A stretch of DNA of 36,463 bases, from assembly GCA_026260175.1 (NCBI GenBank), contig JAKCWW010004373.1, positions 1 to 36,463 of the forward strand. The letters run 5' to 3'. How positions within the stretch are numbered: the stretch's first letter is position 1; each line of letters opens with the position of its first letter. Of the stretch, positions 19,306-30,434 are shown one piece after another. This DNA is from Reticulitermes lucifugus. Its lineage: Eukaryota; Arthropoda; Insecta; Blattodea; Rhinotermitidae. The position numbers and the translations under genes are program-made. The notes under the pieces were generated by a model. The model was not told the origin of the DNA, made no database searches, and was given only the letters and a program-made list of their open reading frames with translations.

Positions 19306-22065
19306 ATATTAAAAGACGTATACAGCTTTGTTATTAAGCTTTGTCATATGGTGAAGTATAGGCTTATAATGGCAGCAGACTATTAAACATCTGTGTACAG
19401 TGTTATATAAAATTGTGTTAAAATTATTATGTTACAAGACAGTTATCCAAATCTTCTGCCTCCAAACATCTTGAGATGGTAAAATGTTTCGAATAAAATC
19501 GAGTGATAAATCCTACACATTGCCATTATTGCAACTGTGTTTACACAATAAAGGATCAATCTACTGAGCACACAACCTCAATCCTGTTGTGGCAACTACA
19601 CAAACTAACAAAAGCCTTTCTATAAACGTGATACTTGGTAGACATATTTCTGTCCGTGATGGTCTTAAAAATTCCAAATTCTTGCATTTGTTTCATATCT
19701 GTTAGCAGTAAACATTTGACAGGGAATATTTGAGTTGCTAGAACTAGCCCTCTTCATGGGCTGGAGAGGGGAGAGGAATTTTGGTGCGAAGCACGAAACC
19801 GCACATACGCTATACTGCTTATTGTGTGTTCAAAGTTTCCATGTTTTCGCAGGTACGGTCTGCGATAAACACATTTCCCACGTCCACATAGAGTGCCTAC
19901 AGCCATCGTGTCGATCTTAACATAGGATGTTACTCCTAACAACAAACGAAGCGATATCATTTTCAAAAGCCTTTGAAGTTTCTTATAACGTCACATTGTT
20001 TCGGGCGTACAATTACAGACTTTACGAGAAATAGGCAATTATTTTTAGTTTGGAACTGGATGTAGGTATTTTGAATGGACTGCGGGATGGGAAGCCTTAA
20101 AACAAAAGTGCCTACTTAGACAATGTTAACAATCCATAGATTATTTACACTGACTGGGCGTGTTTTGTACGTTTATGAGAAGAGCTAGAAAGAGCATTTA
20201 TAATTAATTATAAAGTGATGTCATCAAATTTTAATCTAAGCATGAAGCCGAGTCTGAAGTGAGTCCCATTAGGTTTTCTAATACCGTCTGTAGGCACAGC
20301 GAATTGAAACAAGTAACGAGTACGTGTGCTGTGTAACCCAATATTTTTCACCATAATTGTACTAATTATTTATGCGTTGCGCTTAAAGCACTTTCATTCT
20401 TCATGTTTGAGAGAATGAAGACTGATCAGAAGGTCATAGTAGTAGTAATATCTGGATATCGCGTATTGCAATGTTTACGTACATGTGGGTCGGTTCGTAG
20501 TTTGCCTACTTCTAATGTACATTAAATTAAATTCCGTTCGAACTGATTAAAACGTGACAGATTTTCTAAAACTACAGACATGAAATGAGTATGTATGTTG
20601 TTTTAGTGTGCTGTGCGCGAGGTGAGGAGACTGACACAGTGTTACGAGGGAATATCGAAAAGACTCCTAACGCTGTGGCTCAGCACTAGCTTTGTAACAG
20701 TTTCAGTTCAGTTTCAATTGAAATAAATAAACTTGCGCCTTCTGCATTAGAGAAATTGTCGGGATATGATTTTTGGCCTTTTACGACGCAGTTAATTTAT
20801 ATGTGACCACAAGATTCTTATCACTGACACACAGACAAGCGAAGGCTATGCAGTGAATGTTTCTTTTCATAATTTAACTGGAAAAATGTGATGGATATGA
20901 TAATTAAATCGTAAAGGCAACGGTATTAGTCATCTAATTGAAATAGAGCTATAAATTGCAATCTGAAGGTGAAGGGCAGGTATTCCTCTTAAGTGGCGGG
21001 CATCACATTTCTAAAATCACCGCGAGTGACACAGGAAGTTGCGTTTTGGTGTAGTCGCTTTTGCAGTTCACATTCATCAGGGCTCAAGTTCCCTGTTTCT
21101 TTGCTGAACACAGAAAGGATACCTAATTAACATCAGGCATGAAATGCGAGTATAAAAATGAAAAAAAACACGCACAATGTTAGAAATGTGGAAGCTAGAA
21201 AGCTAGTTTCTGGTTTCATTGGCCAACACACTTGTTCCCAGCAACTGGTGCGGTAGACATCAAGTTCTTTCTTGCGTCCGAATACTAAGACACTCAGATG
21301 TACAGACCGTAGGCAAATCTGGATACATAAGGAAATCTGCAGTTATGGAATCCGTGGTTGATAAGGGATTGTTGTAGATTACTAAATCCTTTTACATGAA
21401 ATAATTTGAAAGTTATGAAGATGTTAGGACGAGATACTCCATTCGGTCATATATTTGATTAATTGATTAACTGATAATAATTAATATACCTTTTAATCGG
21501 CAAACTATTAAGTCAATAGAAAGGTGATGTTTTATTCATTCAATTTACTTACCTCTCAGCTTCCTTTGTCCATTCGCACACTGACTTACTCACGTGCTTA
21601 AAGTTTTCCTGTTCTTCCACTTAACTCTTACTTAAATAAGCATATGTGGTATGTAAACATCTTCAGAAATTTTTAATGCTGTATATTAAACCGTGGCGTA
21701 ATTTTTTTATTAATGGTTTTGAGAGTGTGTGTTTTTTTATCTCATACCATAAATTACAGGTCTTCAAATTGTGTCTTCATTTTCTCTTTGTTATAAATCG
21801 ATGAATAAATCGATATATAATCCTAGAGTAATACATGATTATCGTTTGCACAGTTACTTACATGCTATAACATAACACACGCAAATTATGTCTCCTGTGT
21901 AATTTTAAGCACCAGTCCTACATTTTCTAGATTCGCTACCTCTCAATCCAAAAGGACTGAAGCCTCCTGGTCGATACAGATTGATACGGCATTCTCAAAC
22001 ACATTTTAAGGTTTTTCTCAAAGAACTGTAAAATAATTGCTAGTAAATTCTGTAATAGCTCCATA
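19306..22065. other. unrecognised AT-rich stretch
   Basis: The longest open frames are 60-70 codons, for example 19735-19920 plus and 19754-19966 minus overlapping each other. No repeat family or RNA gene was recognised. Confidence 0.4.
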
Positions 22066-22229
22066 AGCAGAATCCTTCTTGTGAAGCTAATAGTGAAGAA
22101 ATTAATTGCCTTTAGTGGCACCCAAAAGTCCATTACCGAAATTACGAAGGCTTCCTACTGGCCCTCATCCTGAGCAAGATTCAGCCCACAACCTCGAAAC
22201 TTACTCTGGAACATCCACGTTCATATTAT
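22066..22229 (-). mobile_element. worn LINE 3' end (same family as 10511-11005)
   Basis: On the plus strand AGCAGAATCCTTCTTGTGAA, then AAGTCCATTACCGAAATTAC, then CCTACTGGCCCTCATCCTGA and ACATCCACGTTCATATTAT keep the order of the 10.5 and 16.6 kb copies with more substitutions. It is the shortest and oldest-looking of the three. All three end at the same 3' terminus and lie on the minus strand. Confidence 0.7.
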
Positions 22230-23570
22230 AAAGTATACAGCATTATGCTCCCATGTACAGAGTTACCTGAGTCCCCCAGTGTTAACAGTCATTCAGGTTT
22301 AATTAAACACAATGCAATACATCGTTTTCCTTTGCTACTGTAATTCGAGAACCTTAATAGCGAGGCTTACTGGCCGATCTTAATCTTGATACCACACTGT
22401 GTAATTGTCAGCAGGAGTCAGCAGAACACTTCCGTGAAGGTCATGAAAAGCACGTCTTGACATAAAACCGTTGCGTAGGATGGCAAAGTGACGCATAGGA
22501 AGGGTCATAATAAACGTGCAGCAAGGTTGTGATGGCCTTCAGATATTCTTATAGGGTTTACATGCGTTTTAATTGCATTCGTAAATGGTATTTATTGTGC
22601 AGTACTGATGACACCGACAATAGGACAGAAGTTCAAAGCACATATCATACACGACATTGCTTTCGAAGGCAATTAGTAAAAACTCCTTGAAGGTGTACCG
22701 TCATTTTAATCAAGAATAGAGGAACGACGGGCGGTTTCGCTAGCAATTAAAGCACAGACAAGCTGAGTGCGTAATTAACTGCCAATACACAAAATACTTC
22801 TTGAGAAAATTTTAAACAAAAGTAACAAAACAACACTATATTTATAACCTTGAATTACTCGTAAACTGTACGGCCCCTGAACGTAACAAGCTTGGAATGC
22901 TCTGCTCTGAATTTATGCCGAGTGCTTTTGTACTGATCATACCTGCGTTATTTTTAATACGTCTTCCGTTTAAATGGACTATTTTGTCTTCTAATAAACA
23001 AAGAATGAAAATTATTTTAAATTTCGAGTATGTTAAATTCATGTGAGTAATATTTGAGGTTTTATACGAATTCTGCGATTGTGTCTAACCTAAGCCTGCA
23101 CTGCTGCATTACTGAGTCCCAGTTCAATCTTCATAAACAATCTTAGGCTTGCTGTCTGAATTCAGTCTTAGACAGACTTAAAAATAACTTTAGCTATTAT
23201 TGGCTTTACGGATTAGGATTACTGAGAACGTTCTGTTAAATTCTTCATCTTTTTGTAAATGAGCTCTTTTGGATTTTCCGAATAAAACATTTATATATCT
23301 CTAACATACGTTACATTTTTCAGGAATTATCTCCCGTTGCACAAAAATAAATTGTACAAACAATTTTGTCTACTCTGTAAAGTTCGATAAACATTGGTCT
23401 AAATTATTCTGTAAAGTTCTGAGGATGATATATCACAATTTAAGATGAAGGTCAAACATGAGAGTTTTAATGAGATTTGCGTTGACGTAGTACTGACAAT
23501 GTTTTCGGAATATGTTTTGTTTCCTGAGTCGATTTATGTTTCTGTGGCCCTGCAGCTGAAATCGGGCCTA
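22230..23570. other. unrecognised stretch
   Basis: No element or gene is recognised. Open frames at 22842-23042 (minus) and 23445-23639 (plus, running into the SINE) have no recognised motif. Confidence 0.4.
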
Positions 23571-23788
23571 GGTCGCCTCGTTTTTGAAGTTTATAGGTCA
23601 CACACAATTAGACGTACACAACCGGCGGGACTGCTCTAAAGAGTGATCAGCCCATCGTAGAGGCTGCTACCTACAGAACATACAACGAACACGTGAGACG
23701 AACATCCATGCTCTCAGCGGGATTCGGACCCGCGATCTTAGCAATAAATCAGCCGCAGGCCTACGCCTTAGACTGTACGGCCGAGGGG
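23571..23788 (-). mobile_element. tRNA-derived SINE (a third SINE family)
   Basis: From 23788 on the minus strand: CTCGGCCGTACAGTCTAAGG (box A region), then GATCGCGGGTCCGAATCCCG (box B, close to GGTTCGAATCC). Next come GAGAGCATGGATGTTCGTCT, a body with GGGCTGATCACTCTTTAGAG and CCGCCGGTTGTG, and a 3' part reaching GGCGACCTAGG. The two boxes are near normal tRNA spacing but the acceptor arms do not pair, so it is a SINE head and not a tRNA gene. The flanks AATCGGGCCTA and AATCGCCCTA may be a worn target-site duplication. Confidence 0.75.
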
Positions 23789-26252
23789 AATCGCCCTATT
23801 TTACTTAGTTTGTGTTGAAGGAAATTGTAAATAATTGTGTTATAACATTATAAGTTAGAAGCAAGACCGAAGACGGGGGTCGATTCTTTCCCTGAAACGC
23901 AGTGTTGTATTAATTATGTTAACTTTATTATATTATACGATGGAAGAAGTCCATAAAGTTAATGAGTTTAGTTTTAACTGTTCTATAGGCTACACTCCAG
24001 CTTCATTTCTATGTACGTGTATAGTGGTCCAGGAGCTTCTCTGCTTCTGTCCCTATGAAGAAGAAACGTCTTTGTTGTTCTTGTTTCTTTGGCGACTTTA
24101 TGAGGCGGAGAACTATCAAAGTCCGCAATTCGAAGTTCCCACACACAGGTATTTTAAAGTACAGAGCACCAGTTCCGCTCCAGTGGGTTTCTTCGTAGTT
24201 AAATGCATTATGTAATTAGTGACTTTGAGCTGTTAGCTGTACCTTATAAAAATGAAAGGTAACCTCTGCTTAATTAACCTAAGAAGTGCGAGGATCCTAA
24301 ATCAAGCGATGCATTGTACAAAACGTGACAAATGTGATTTCGTTGTTTAGACGTAATTTGTGTTTACTGTGCCACAAAGAGAAAGGAAAGAGTTACATTA
24401 GTGTAGAGCTGGTCCAAAAGACAGTAGGCCTAATCTTCATAGCCACCACCACGTGAACCTCAGATGTTACTCAAATTAAATGAATTTAAGAGGCTAACTG
24501 TAGGAACTACGAAGTTATTCAAAACTTTATTATCATCCTGTAGACTTGAAATAGGCCCTTCCTTTTATGACATAGCAAATTTGCCGTCGTGCTACAGAAA
24601 AAGTGAAAGGGAAGCAAGCTACATGACAGGTTGTACTGTCTCACCAGACTGTATCCAAAAAGGATGCTGTCTGATAGAGTGAGTCCTCGTGGGTTAATCG
24701 TGATTAAATCATTAGTAGGGTATAAGTCTAGAGAATTTATTCAAATCCTGGCTTAAGTACGAATGATGTAGTCATAATTACGTATTTATAAGACCTGTAA
24801 AGTGATGTCACACTGAATCTATGCCATATTATTATACTAACTTTAATGCGTGTTAGGTTATGCAGGTGGTTCCGCATAAACTGTACCAAACGTCAGGATG
24901 TTATTTTACGACTCAGTTCGAGTACAAAATGCCACATCAGCATTTTCCCAATCGCCAACCTTCAACATCGCTGCGAGCGTTTTAATATGCGTACATGGCT
25001 ATAACCAAATGTTTTTCAGTACGTTTCTTTTATTATGCTGTAGAAATGAAATGAAAGTTATGTGTCAGATTAAACCACAAAATAAATGTATTCGTTAAGT
25101 CTTAACCTGTTGTACACCATGTGTTCATGGTCAGCAACTAAGTCTTACCCCACTGTAGGTAAAACATTAAAAGAAAATTGTGTTAGACAATACTACAAAG
25201 AAAGGCATCAGTTTTTATTTACGTTACAGCACGGAAGAAGAAAGACAGTTGTAATTAGATAATATCAAGGAACATAAATTTTCAATTATGTTACACTGAT
25301 TACTTTTCAAAATGCCCTCCACCCCTTGTATGCACAATTCTGCGTGCCTCGGGAGAGCATTTGAAGGGAGTAGTTTGGACCAGAGTTTAGAGTAAGCGTG
25401 GCGGTGATTCGTAAGAACTAATGACATACAGTATCCTAGACTGCCTTGAAAAAAATAGTGGCTAGCGATGAACGGTTGACAATCGGGCATAGGTTAATAC
25501 AGACTTTTTTTACTTAAATGACTCATATGATAACAAGCTAAAGTTTGGCATACCTTATCAGAAGACCCTGTGTGTTAAGGTCTGTTTTTATGAAAAAGTT
25601 ACGTAGAGCTGAGGCGATATTGTACAGCACGTGCTCGTAGTTCGCTTTACGCATTTCTGAAAAATTTGTGATGTAATATGTAGAGATCATAGTAAAATTA
25701 TGGTGGTAAGTATGCAGTTTAAACGTATCACCCTCGTGACGTGAAAACTGTTATAACTTTATAGTTACTGGCCACGTAAATTTACAAAAAATTGAAAAGG
25801 GAACAATATATAATTATTTTTTAATTCTATTTCAGTTTTAGTTGTGACTTCTTGCATATAAATCTGTACCATCATTACATAGAGCGCGCTGTATTACATA
25901 TCTCCTACACATGTATATCTATTACTTCTACGTACATAACACTATTTGTCTAACTCTGTATTTATTTACTCGTAATCTGAACTCTTGTGCTTATCATATT
26001 TGCCCCATTTTCATCTGAGTGTGGTATTTCCAATGCTTATAAAGTAAATCACATTTTTACAATTAATTGTTTTCTTATATGCTCTTTACTAATGCCCCAG
26101 CCGCCTTTTCACAAATATTTCTCTGTTTACCATTTCATTTCCTCTCCAGGAATTATATTTTAATTCATGAAAGTATTAACTGGATTAGAGACAGCCATTT
26201 TTGTTCAGTGAAACTGAATTTAGAGATTTGAGGTGATCAGTCTTCTTGCACA
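23789..26252. other. unrecognised AT-rich stretch
   Basis: Open frames of 66-99 codons (23916-24215 plus, 24464-24682 plus, 25224-25490 minus) lack recognised domains. No repeat was identified. Confidence 0.4.
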
Positions 26253-26330
26253 CCTGAAGATGGAGGCTGCAAGCTCTTCCAAAACATTGATACCAACATA
26301 TCAATATACGCGGTGCTATTTTCAGAAATT
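26253..26330 (+). repeat. dispersed repeat family B with hammerhead-like head
   Basis: CCTGAAGATGGAGGCTGCAA, then GCTCTTCCAAAACATTGATA, then ATATCAATATACGCGGTG. The head matches the 12.24 kb copy most closely. The hairpin GGAGG/TCTTCC is partly kept, and the first G of GAAAC is A. Confidence 0.5.
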
Positions 26331-26430
26331 TGAATTTTATAAATTTGAATTGTTTTTAGAACGATCCAGTTAAAAGTCACGCATATTTGTTCTGGGCATG
26401 GAATCTATTTGTAAATTAGGGGATTTTTTA

Positions 26431-26950
26431 TCCTGTGTTAGCGTCATACGAAGAATGATCTATCTGTAGGTTCTGTGCAGGATGATTATATTTCTTTGTT
26501 ATGAAAGGATCCTTTTAATGCACAACTGGTCGAGTTTGAGTGTTTCACAAATGCAAATTGCAGTACTTGCCTATAGGTTTGTAATACTAGTATATGGGTC
26601 AAAGAGGTGCTTGTCAAGGATATTCTTGAGGGGTGACGAAGTGTCTTTCTCGATGCATATACGAATTAACGTTTCACAAAGAGAGTAGAAATAATAAGAA
26701 ATAGATGGGTGTTATGTAATGAGAATCTCGTACTCACTACCAAATATAGATAAGACGATGATATCTAAAACTCCGCTGCAATAATTTACCAATTATTCTC
26801 ACCATGTGAGTCATTATGTGTTAGAGAATAGCGTAAGTTGCATGTGTTTCAACACAAAGTGTCGGGTACAAGATTTAGACCTACGAAGAATAAATTTGCG
26901 GCAATTTTTTCTGGATACGGAATTTATGTTAAAATCAAGGTATTTCGAAT
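26431..26950. repeat. tandem duplication, copy 1 (period about 519 bp)
   Basis: It starts TCCTGTGTTAGCGTCATACG and contains GTGCAGGATGATTATA, then GTGTCTTTCTCGATGC, then CTCCGCTGCAATAATTTACC, then TTACCTACGAAGAAT-like text near 26880. Each has a counterpart in the same order about 519 bp downstream. Copies look about three-quarters identical by eye, so the duplication is old. An open frame on the plus strand (26482-26688) matches one in copy 2 only because the DNA is duplicated. Function unknown. Confidence 0.8.
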
Positions 26951-27440
26951 CCTGCATTGTCCTCATACGAAGAATGATTTACATGTAGGCTCTGTGCAGG
27001 ATGATTATAATTCTTTGTAATGAAAGTATTATTTTAATGCAACAACCCATTTTCTTTAGCTTAGCACAAACTACAGTTGCGGTAAATGCAAGTAGGTCTG
27101 TAGCACCAGTGTATGGGTCGATCGAGTGCTGTCTAAGGATGTTCTTGAGGGATGATGAAGTGTCTTTCTCAATTCCTATATAAATTAACATTTCATAAGG
27201 ACAGAAGAAGTAATAAACGATTGAAGAATGTTATATAATGTGAATTTCGCACTCATCACCAAATGTGATTATATCGAAACCTCCGCTGCAATTATTTGCC
27301 AGTGTGGGATGTGGTGTATTAGAGAAGGACATGAATTGTAAGTGATCTAACACGAAATATCGAGTGCAGTATTTCGGCTTACGAAGTATAAATTGACAAT
27401 TTTTTACGGTAAAAACGTAAATGCGTGATTTGTTGCAGAT
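26951..27440. repeat. tandem duplication, copy 2
   Basis: It starts CCTGCATTGTCCTCATACGA, with GTGCAGGATGATTATA, GTGTCTTTCTCAATTC, CTCCGCTGCAATTATTTGCC and GGCTTACGAAGTATAAATTG lining up with copy 1. On the minus strand both copies share a readable stretch IEKDTSS-x-LKNIL ... H-x-x-DPYT, with several differences falling at third codon positions; copy 1 then meets a stop. It is directly followed by the SINE at 27446. Confidence 0.8.
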
Positions 27441-27445
27441 CTTCT

Positions 27446-27749
27446 AGTGTTATGATATTCTTTCTATTATTGAAGGGCCCCGCAGCAGATGCTACGGACG
27501 CACCGAAGCCTCGAAGGTTTATTGTGCAACCCTGTGATGAAGATGATGAGGTCGTTTTTTCTGCTTTTCCAGCACCGGTGGAATGAAATTGACAGGGGAA
27601 AACCGAAGTATTCGGAGAAAAACCTGTCACAATGCCACTTTGTCCACCACAAATTCCACATGGACCGACCCGGGATCGAACCCGGGCCTCCGCGGTGAGA
27701 GGCCGGCGAGTAACCGCCTGAGCCATGGCACGGCCAGTGTTATGATGTT
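27446..27749 (-). mobile_element. tRNA-derived SINE with target-site duplications
   Basis: The flanks AGTGTTATGATATT (27446-27459) and AGTGTTATGATGTT (27736-27749) differ at one base and mark the insertion. Inside, on the minus strand from 27735: GGCCGTGCCATGGCTCAGGC (box A region), GCCCGGGTTCGATCCCGGGT (box B with intact GGTTCGA), then GGAATTTGTGGTGGACAAAG, CTTCGGTTTTCCCC, and a tail ending near TTCAATAATAGAAAGAA. Both boxes are near-consensus and the duplications are almost perfect, so this is a fairly young copy. The minus open frame MAQAVTRRPLTAEARVRSRV... (27379-27726) is only this SINE read as protein. Confidence 0.9.
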
Positions 27750-30029
27750 AGTTGAATGTAAACACGTGTGATGATCTGGCACCCGGCACGGACAAGAGTG
27801 ATGTGGAGGTGTATACTTACGCTGACCTACGCAGGAAATGAACCTATGAAAAAATTGACTTATGCACGAGGCTAGTAGATCATGAACTGCGCACGAATAT
27901 GTGTGTAAATATATTATAAATTGTTTTAATTTACTTCTCTTGTAACAAATGGTAATGAAACTTCGTATCGTGGAGCAATTACGCTTAAACCACAACTAAC
28001 TGCCGATTATGTGTAGCTGTAAGTTGCGAAAGTACGGTAATGAATTGAGGTGATGTAAAAGAGCAACTGTAAGTCATGGAGGCGTGGAGTACGGGATGTT
28101 CGATAGAAAGGACGACGGCTGTGGATCTTTGAGGGGAGAGGGAATGGGGGGAGAAGGTCACTCACTGAGACTCTTAACACGATTATCATAATCTGAAACT
28201 CAGAGCCAGACCCGCACAAATCCAGTTTCAGCAATACCGACCAAATCCGTTTCGTGCCCCTTGCGAAAGACAACTGGCGTCTGTGTCGTCGTTGTACAGG
28301 ATTCTGTTTAAATCGCAAAGCACTTACTGAACTGAGCTTTTGAAACCGGGATTATTTATTTCTTAGGTTTGTATAGAAAACATATTTTTTTTTTTACAAT
28401 TCGATATTTGTGTAAAATTCGTCGAAAATTTATTTTGTTGGAAAAAAGCACTCAGGATAAGAAGACCACAATTAACACTGCTTAAAGATTTCAGTTCTTA
28501 TTGAGGCTTTATTTTGCGAAGGAAACGACTATGTCAGTCTTTAAAGGCCGTTGAATGCTGACACTTTCCTGCTTTGGTGTGATTACCCTGTACCGCCGAG
28601 GGTTCGGGTATCTTTATTACCTCCGCCTTCAAGACGTCTTAAATCCTGAAAGAGCAATGATGTAGGAATCATTGAAAGTACACCCCACGTATACAGAGTG
28701 TCATCAAGTGAACACGGAGAAACATAAAAGAAAAAAATATTCTTGATACGTATTTTTGAAGGTAGAATTTATAGCAAAAGTGTAGTGTGTTTCCATATGT
28801 TCGATGTATTTATAAAGAGAAGCACGATCTGTTTGTGTGTTTGTGAATACTTTAGTAGATGAACAGGTCAGTGGGTAGACGGGGATATAAGCTTATGTGA
28901 AATAACAGCATTAAAATAAATTGTATAGAGGTAACTTAGGACGATGTGTACTGAATTCCCTTTGATCGGAATAAGATGTAGTAGCGAGATCGTATGAACG
29001 TGATAATGAAATTTTGGTTCCCATAGAAAGCAGAAAATATCAGCCAAATCAGCAAACAAGAACTTCTCAAGAACGTCTCAGTGGAGATAAGTTTACAAAG
29101 AGTTTTATTAGCTGTTACTGAGAGTAAATCAACTAGGGAAGTACTTGGAGTAAAGGAGCATGCGTTTTAGATTAGACATTATTCACATTTTCCATAAAGA
29201 AAGCAAGGAAACAGAAAAATATCCAACAAAATTCCTGCTGGTATACAGTTAGAATTTGTCTATAACGATTTTAGAGGCCCCGCTGTTTGTTAGCAAATAC
29301 TCGTAGTATTACGTGTTCACTGAGCTTATTACACCTTGTGATGGTACCGGTCGAATGTGTTTTTAATTTGTTACAGAAAGTCATGAATTTTAATGTGTTT
29401 AAGGTGAATTTTCTGTAGCGTTACTTGAGCGAGTTTAGCTGTGAGTGCAGAAGATATGTTGTCTGCCTTGATATTGTGCAAGGGTACTGGAGCTGTAGAG
29501 AAAGGTAAGCGGTGGCAAAAGTAAAACAGCGAGTGACCTTCTGCTACTCTAAATCATTGAGAGTCATGGGAACTGGCGCTCGAAAAGGGTAAGAATGTAA
29601 AAAAGACAACTGAAGGAAGGCGAGCTCCATATGCGTTACTGGCTGAGTTTTGTTTTAGATTGGCCGGTGCTAAGTCGCTCCCACTATCTCGTCTAATTTT
29701 CTGATGTATTTTAAAAACCTACCTAACATATAGCTCTGGTATAGTTAAACGTAAGTCACTTTTATGGTGCACAATAATATTTCTATTTTTATTTCTTGAG
29801 TGTAAACATATATTTAAGTTCTACGTTTCTGTTATGACATAATCCTGCCATACTGAAGGAAATATTTTTTATGAAGTTAATTTTACTTTGAAAACAATTT
29901 GGCAATGTCTTCCAATGATTCACGCCCTATGTAAATACAAATATAAATAAACCTAATTAATTCCAAGAGAGCAACGGCCTCATGGTGGAACCAGGGAGAG
30001 TTTGAGTGTTTTATCATTATGTGAGCTAT
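27750..30029. other. unrecognised stretch
   Basis: At 28007-28318 a G+C-richer segment gives a 103-codon minus open frame rich in Arg and Ser with no recognised domain. It may be part of an unknown repeat. The remainder is AT-rich and shows nothing. Confidence 0.4.
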
Positions 30030-30205
30030 TCCTACAGATGTCGCGTTTTTACGAATGTCGTGAACATCTACTCCATTCACTCCGGTTTTTGGCTGTTGGT
30101 AACTATCGTCCTCGTGCTACTCTCTTGAACGCCTCTGCCCATTGGGTCTTCGGTCACCCAGTTCTCCTTTTGCCTACTCTTGCGTCCCACATTGTTGTAG
30201 TGCCG
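30030..30205 (-). mobile_element. LINE C-terminal fragment of a third family
   Basis: The minus strand reads TMWDARVGKRRTG, stop, PKTQWAEAFKRVARGR, stop, LPTAKNRSEWSR in one frame. This fits the C-terminal LINE pattern G-R-P-x-x-R-W-x-D-D-I-x-R-V-A-G-x-x-W-x-x-x-A-x-D-R-x-x-W, with two stops standing where the pattern has Arg (after TG) and Trp. Plus-strand open frames here are antisense shadows. Confidence 0.65.
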
Positions 30206-30434
30206 TAACCGAAAAAATATTCAAACTCGGTTTTCCAAATTTCTGTGAATAAAAAATAATTTCTGACCTGTAATTATATAGGAAATTCAAAGAAATCACT
30301 TTTGGCTTCACAGATAGCCAATTTAGTGATAAGGAAATATACTTTAAGAGGTGAATGAATGCAGATATTTTGTTTCTGCGTGGCTCATCATTATCCTGTT
30401 AATATGTAGGTGTAATGTAATTTTAAACTACCTG
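30206..30434. other. short unrecognised AT-rich stretch
   Basis: Nothing is recognised between the LINE fragment and the SINE. Confidence 0.4.

Noticed and set aside
20199-20215. Short palindrome TATAATTAATTATA
   Set aside because: Expected by chance in AT-rich DNA and not flanked by element-like sequence.
23700-23788. Possible functional tRNA gene on the minus strand
   Set aside because: Boxes A and B are present, but the acceptor arms do not pair and a SINE body follows directly.
23916-24215. 99-codon plus open frame ending near a donor-like ACACAG/GTATTT
   Set aside because: Hydrophobic, Cys/Phe-rich composition typical of chance frames; no acceptor or similarity seen.
25224-25490. 88-codon minus open frame in a segment that faintly resembles a transposon end
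   Set aside because: The resemblance could not be tied to any named family and no terminal repeats were found.
27379-27726. 115-codon minus open frame beginning MAQAVTRRPL
   Set aside because: It lies almost entirely within a SINE bounded by target-site duplications and starts in the tRNA-like head.
28007-28318. 103-codon minus open frame rich in Arg and Ser
   Set aside because: No recognised domain, start context or partner exons; kept only as a G+C-richer segment of unknown nature.
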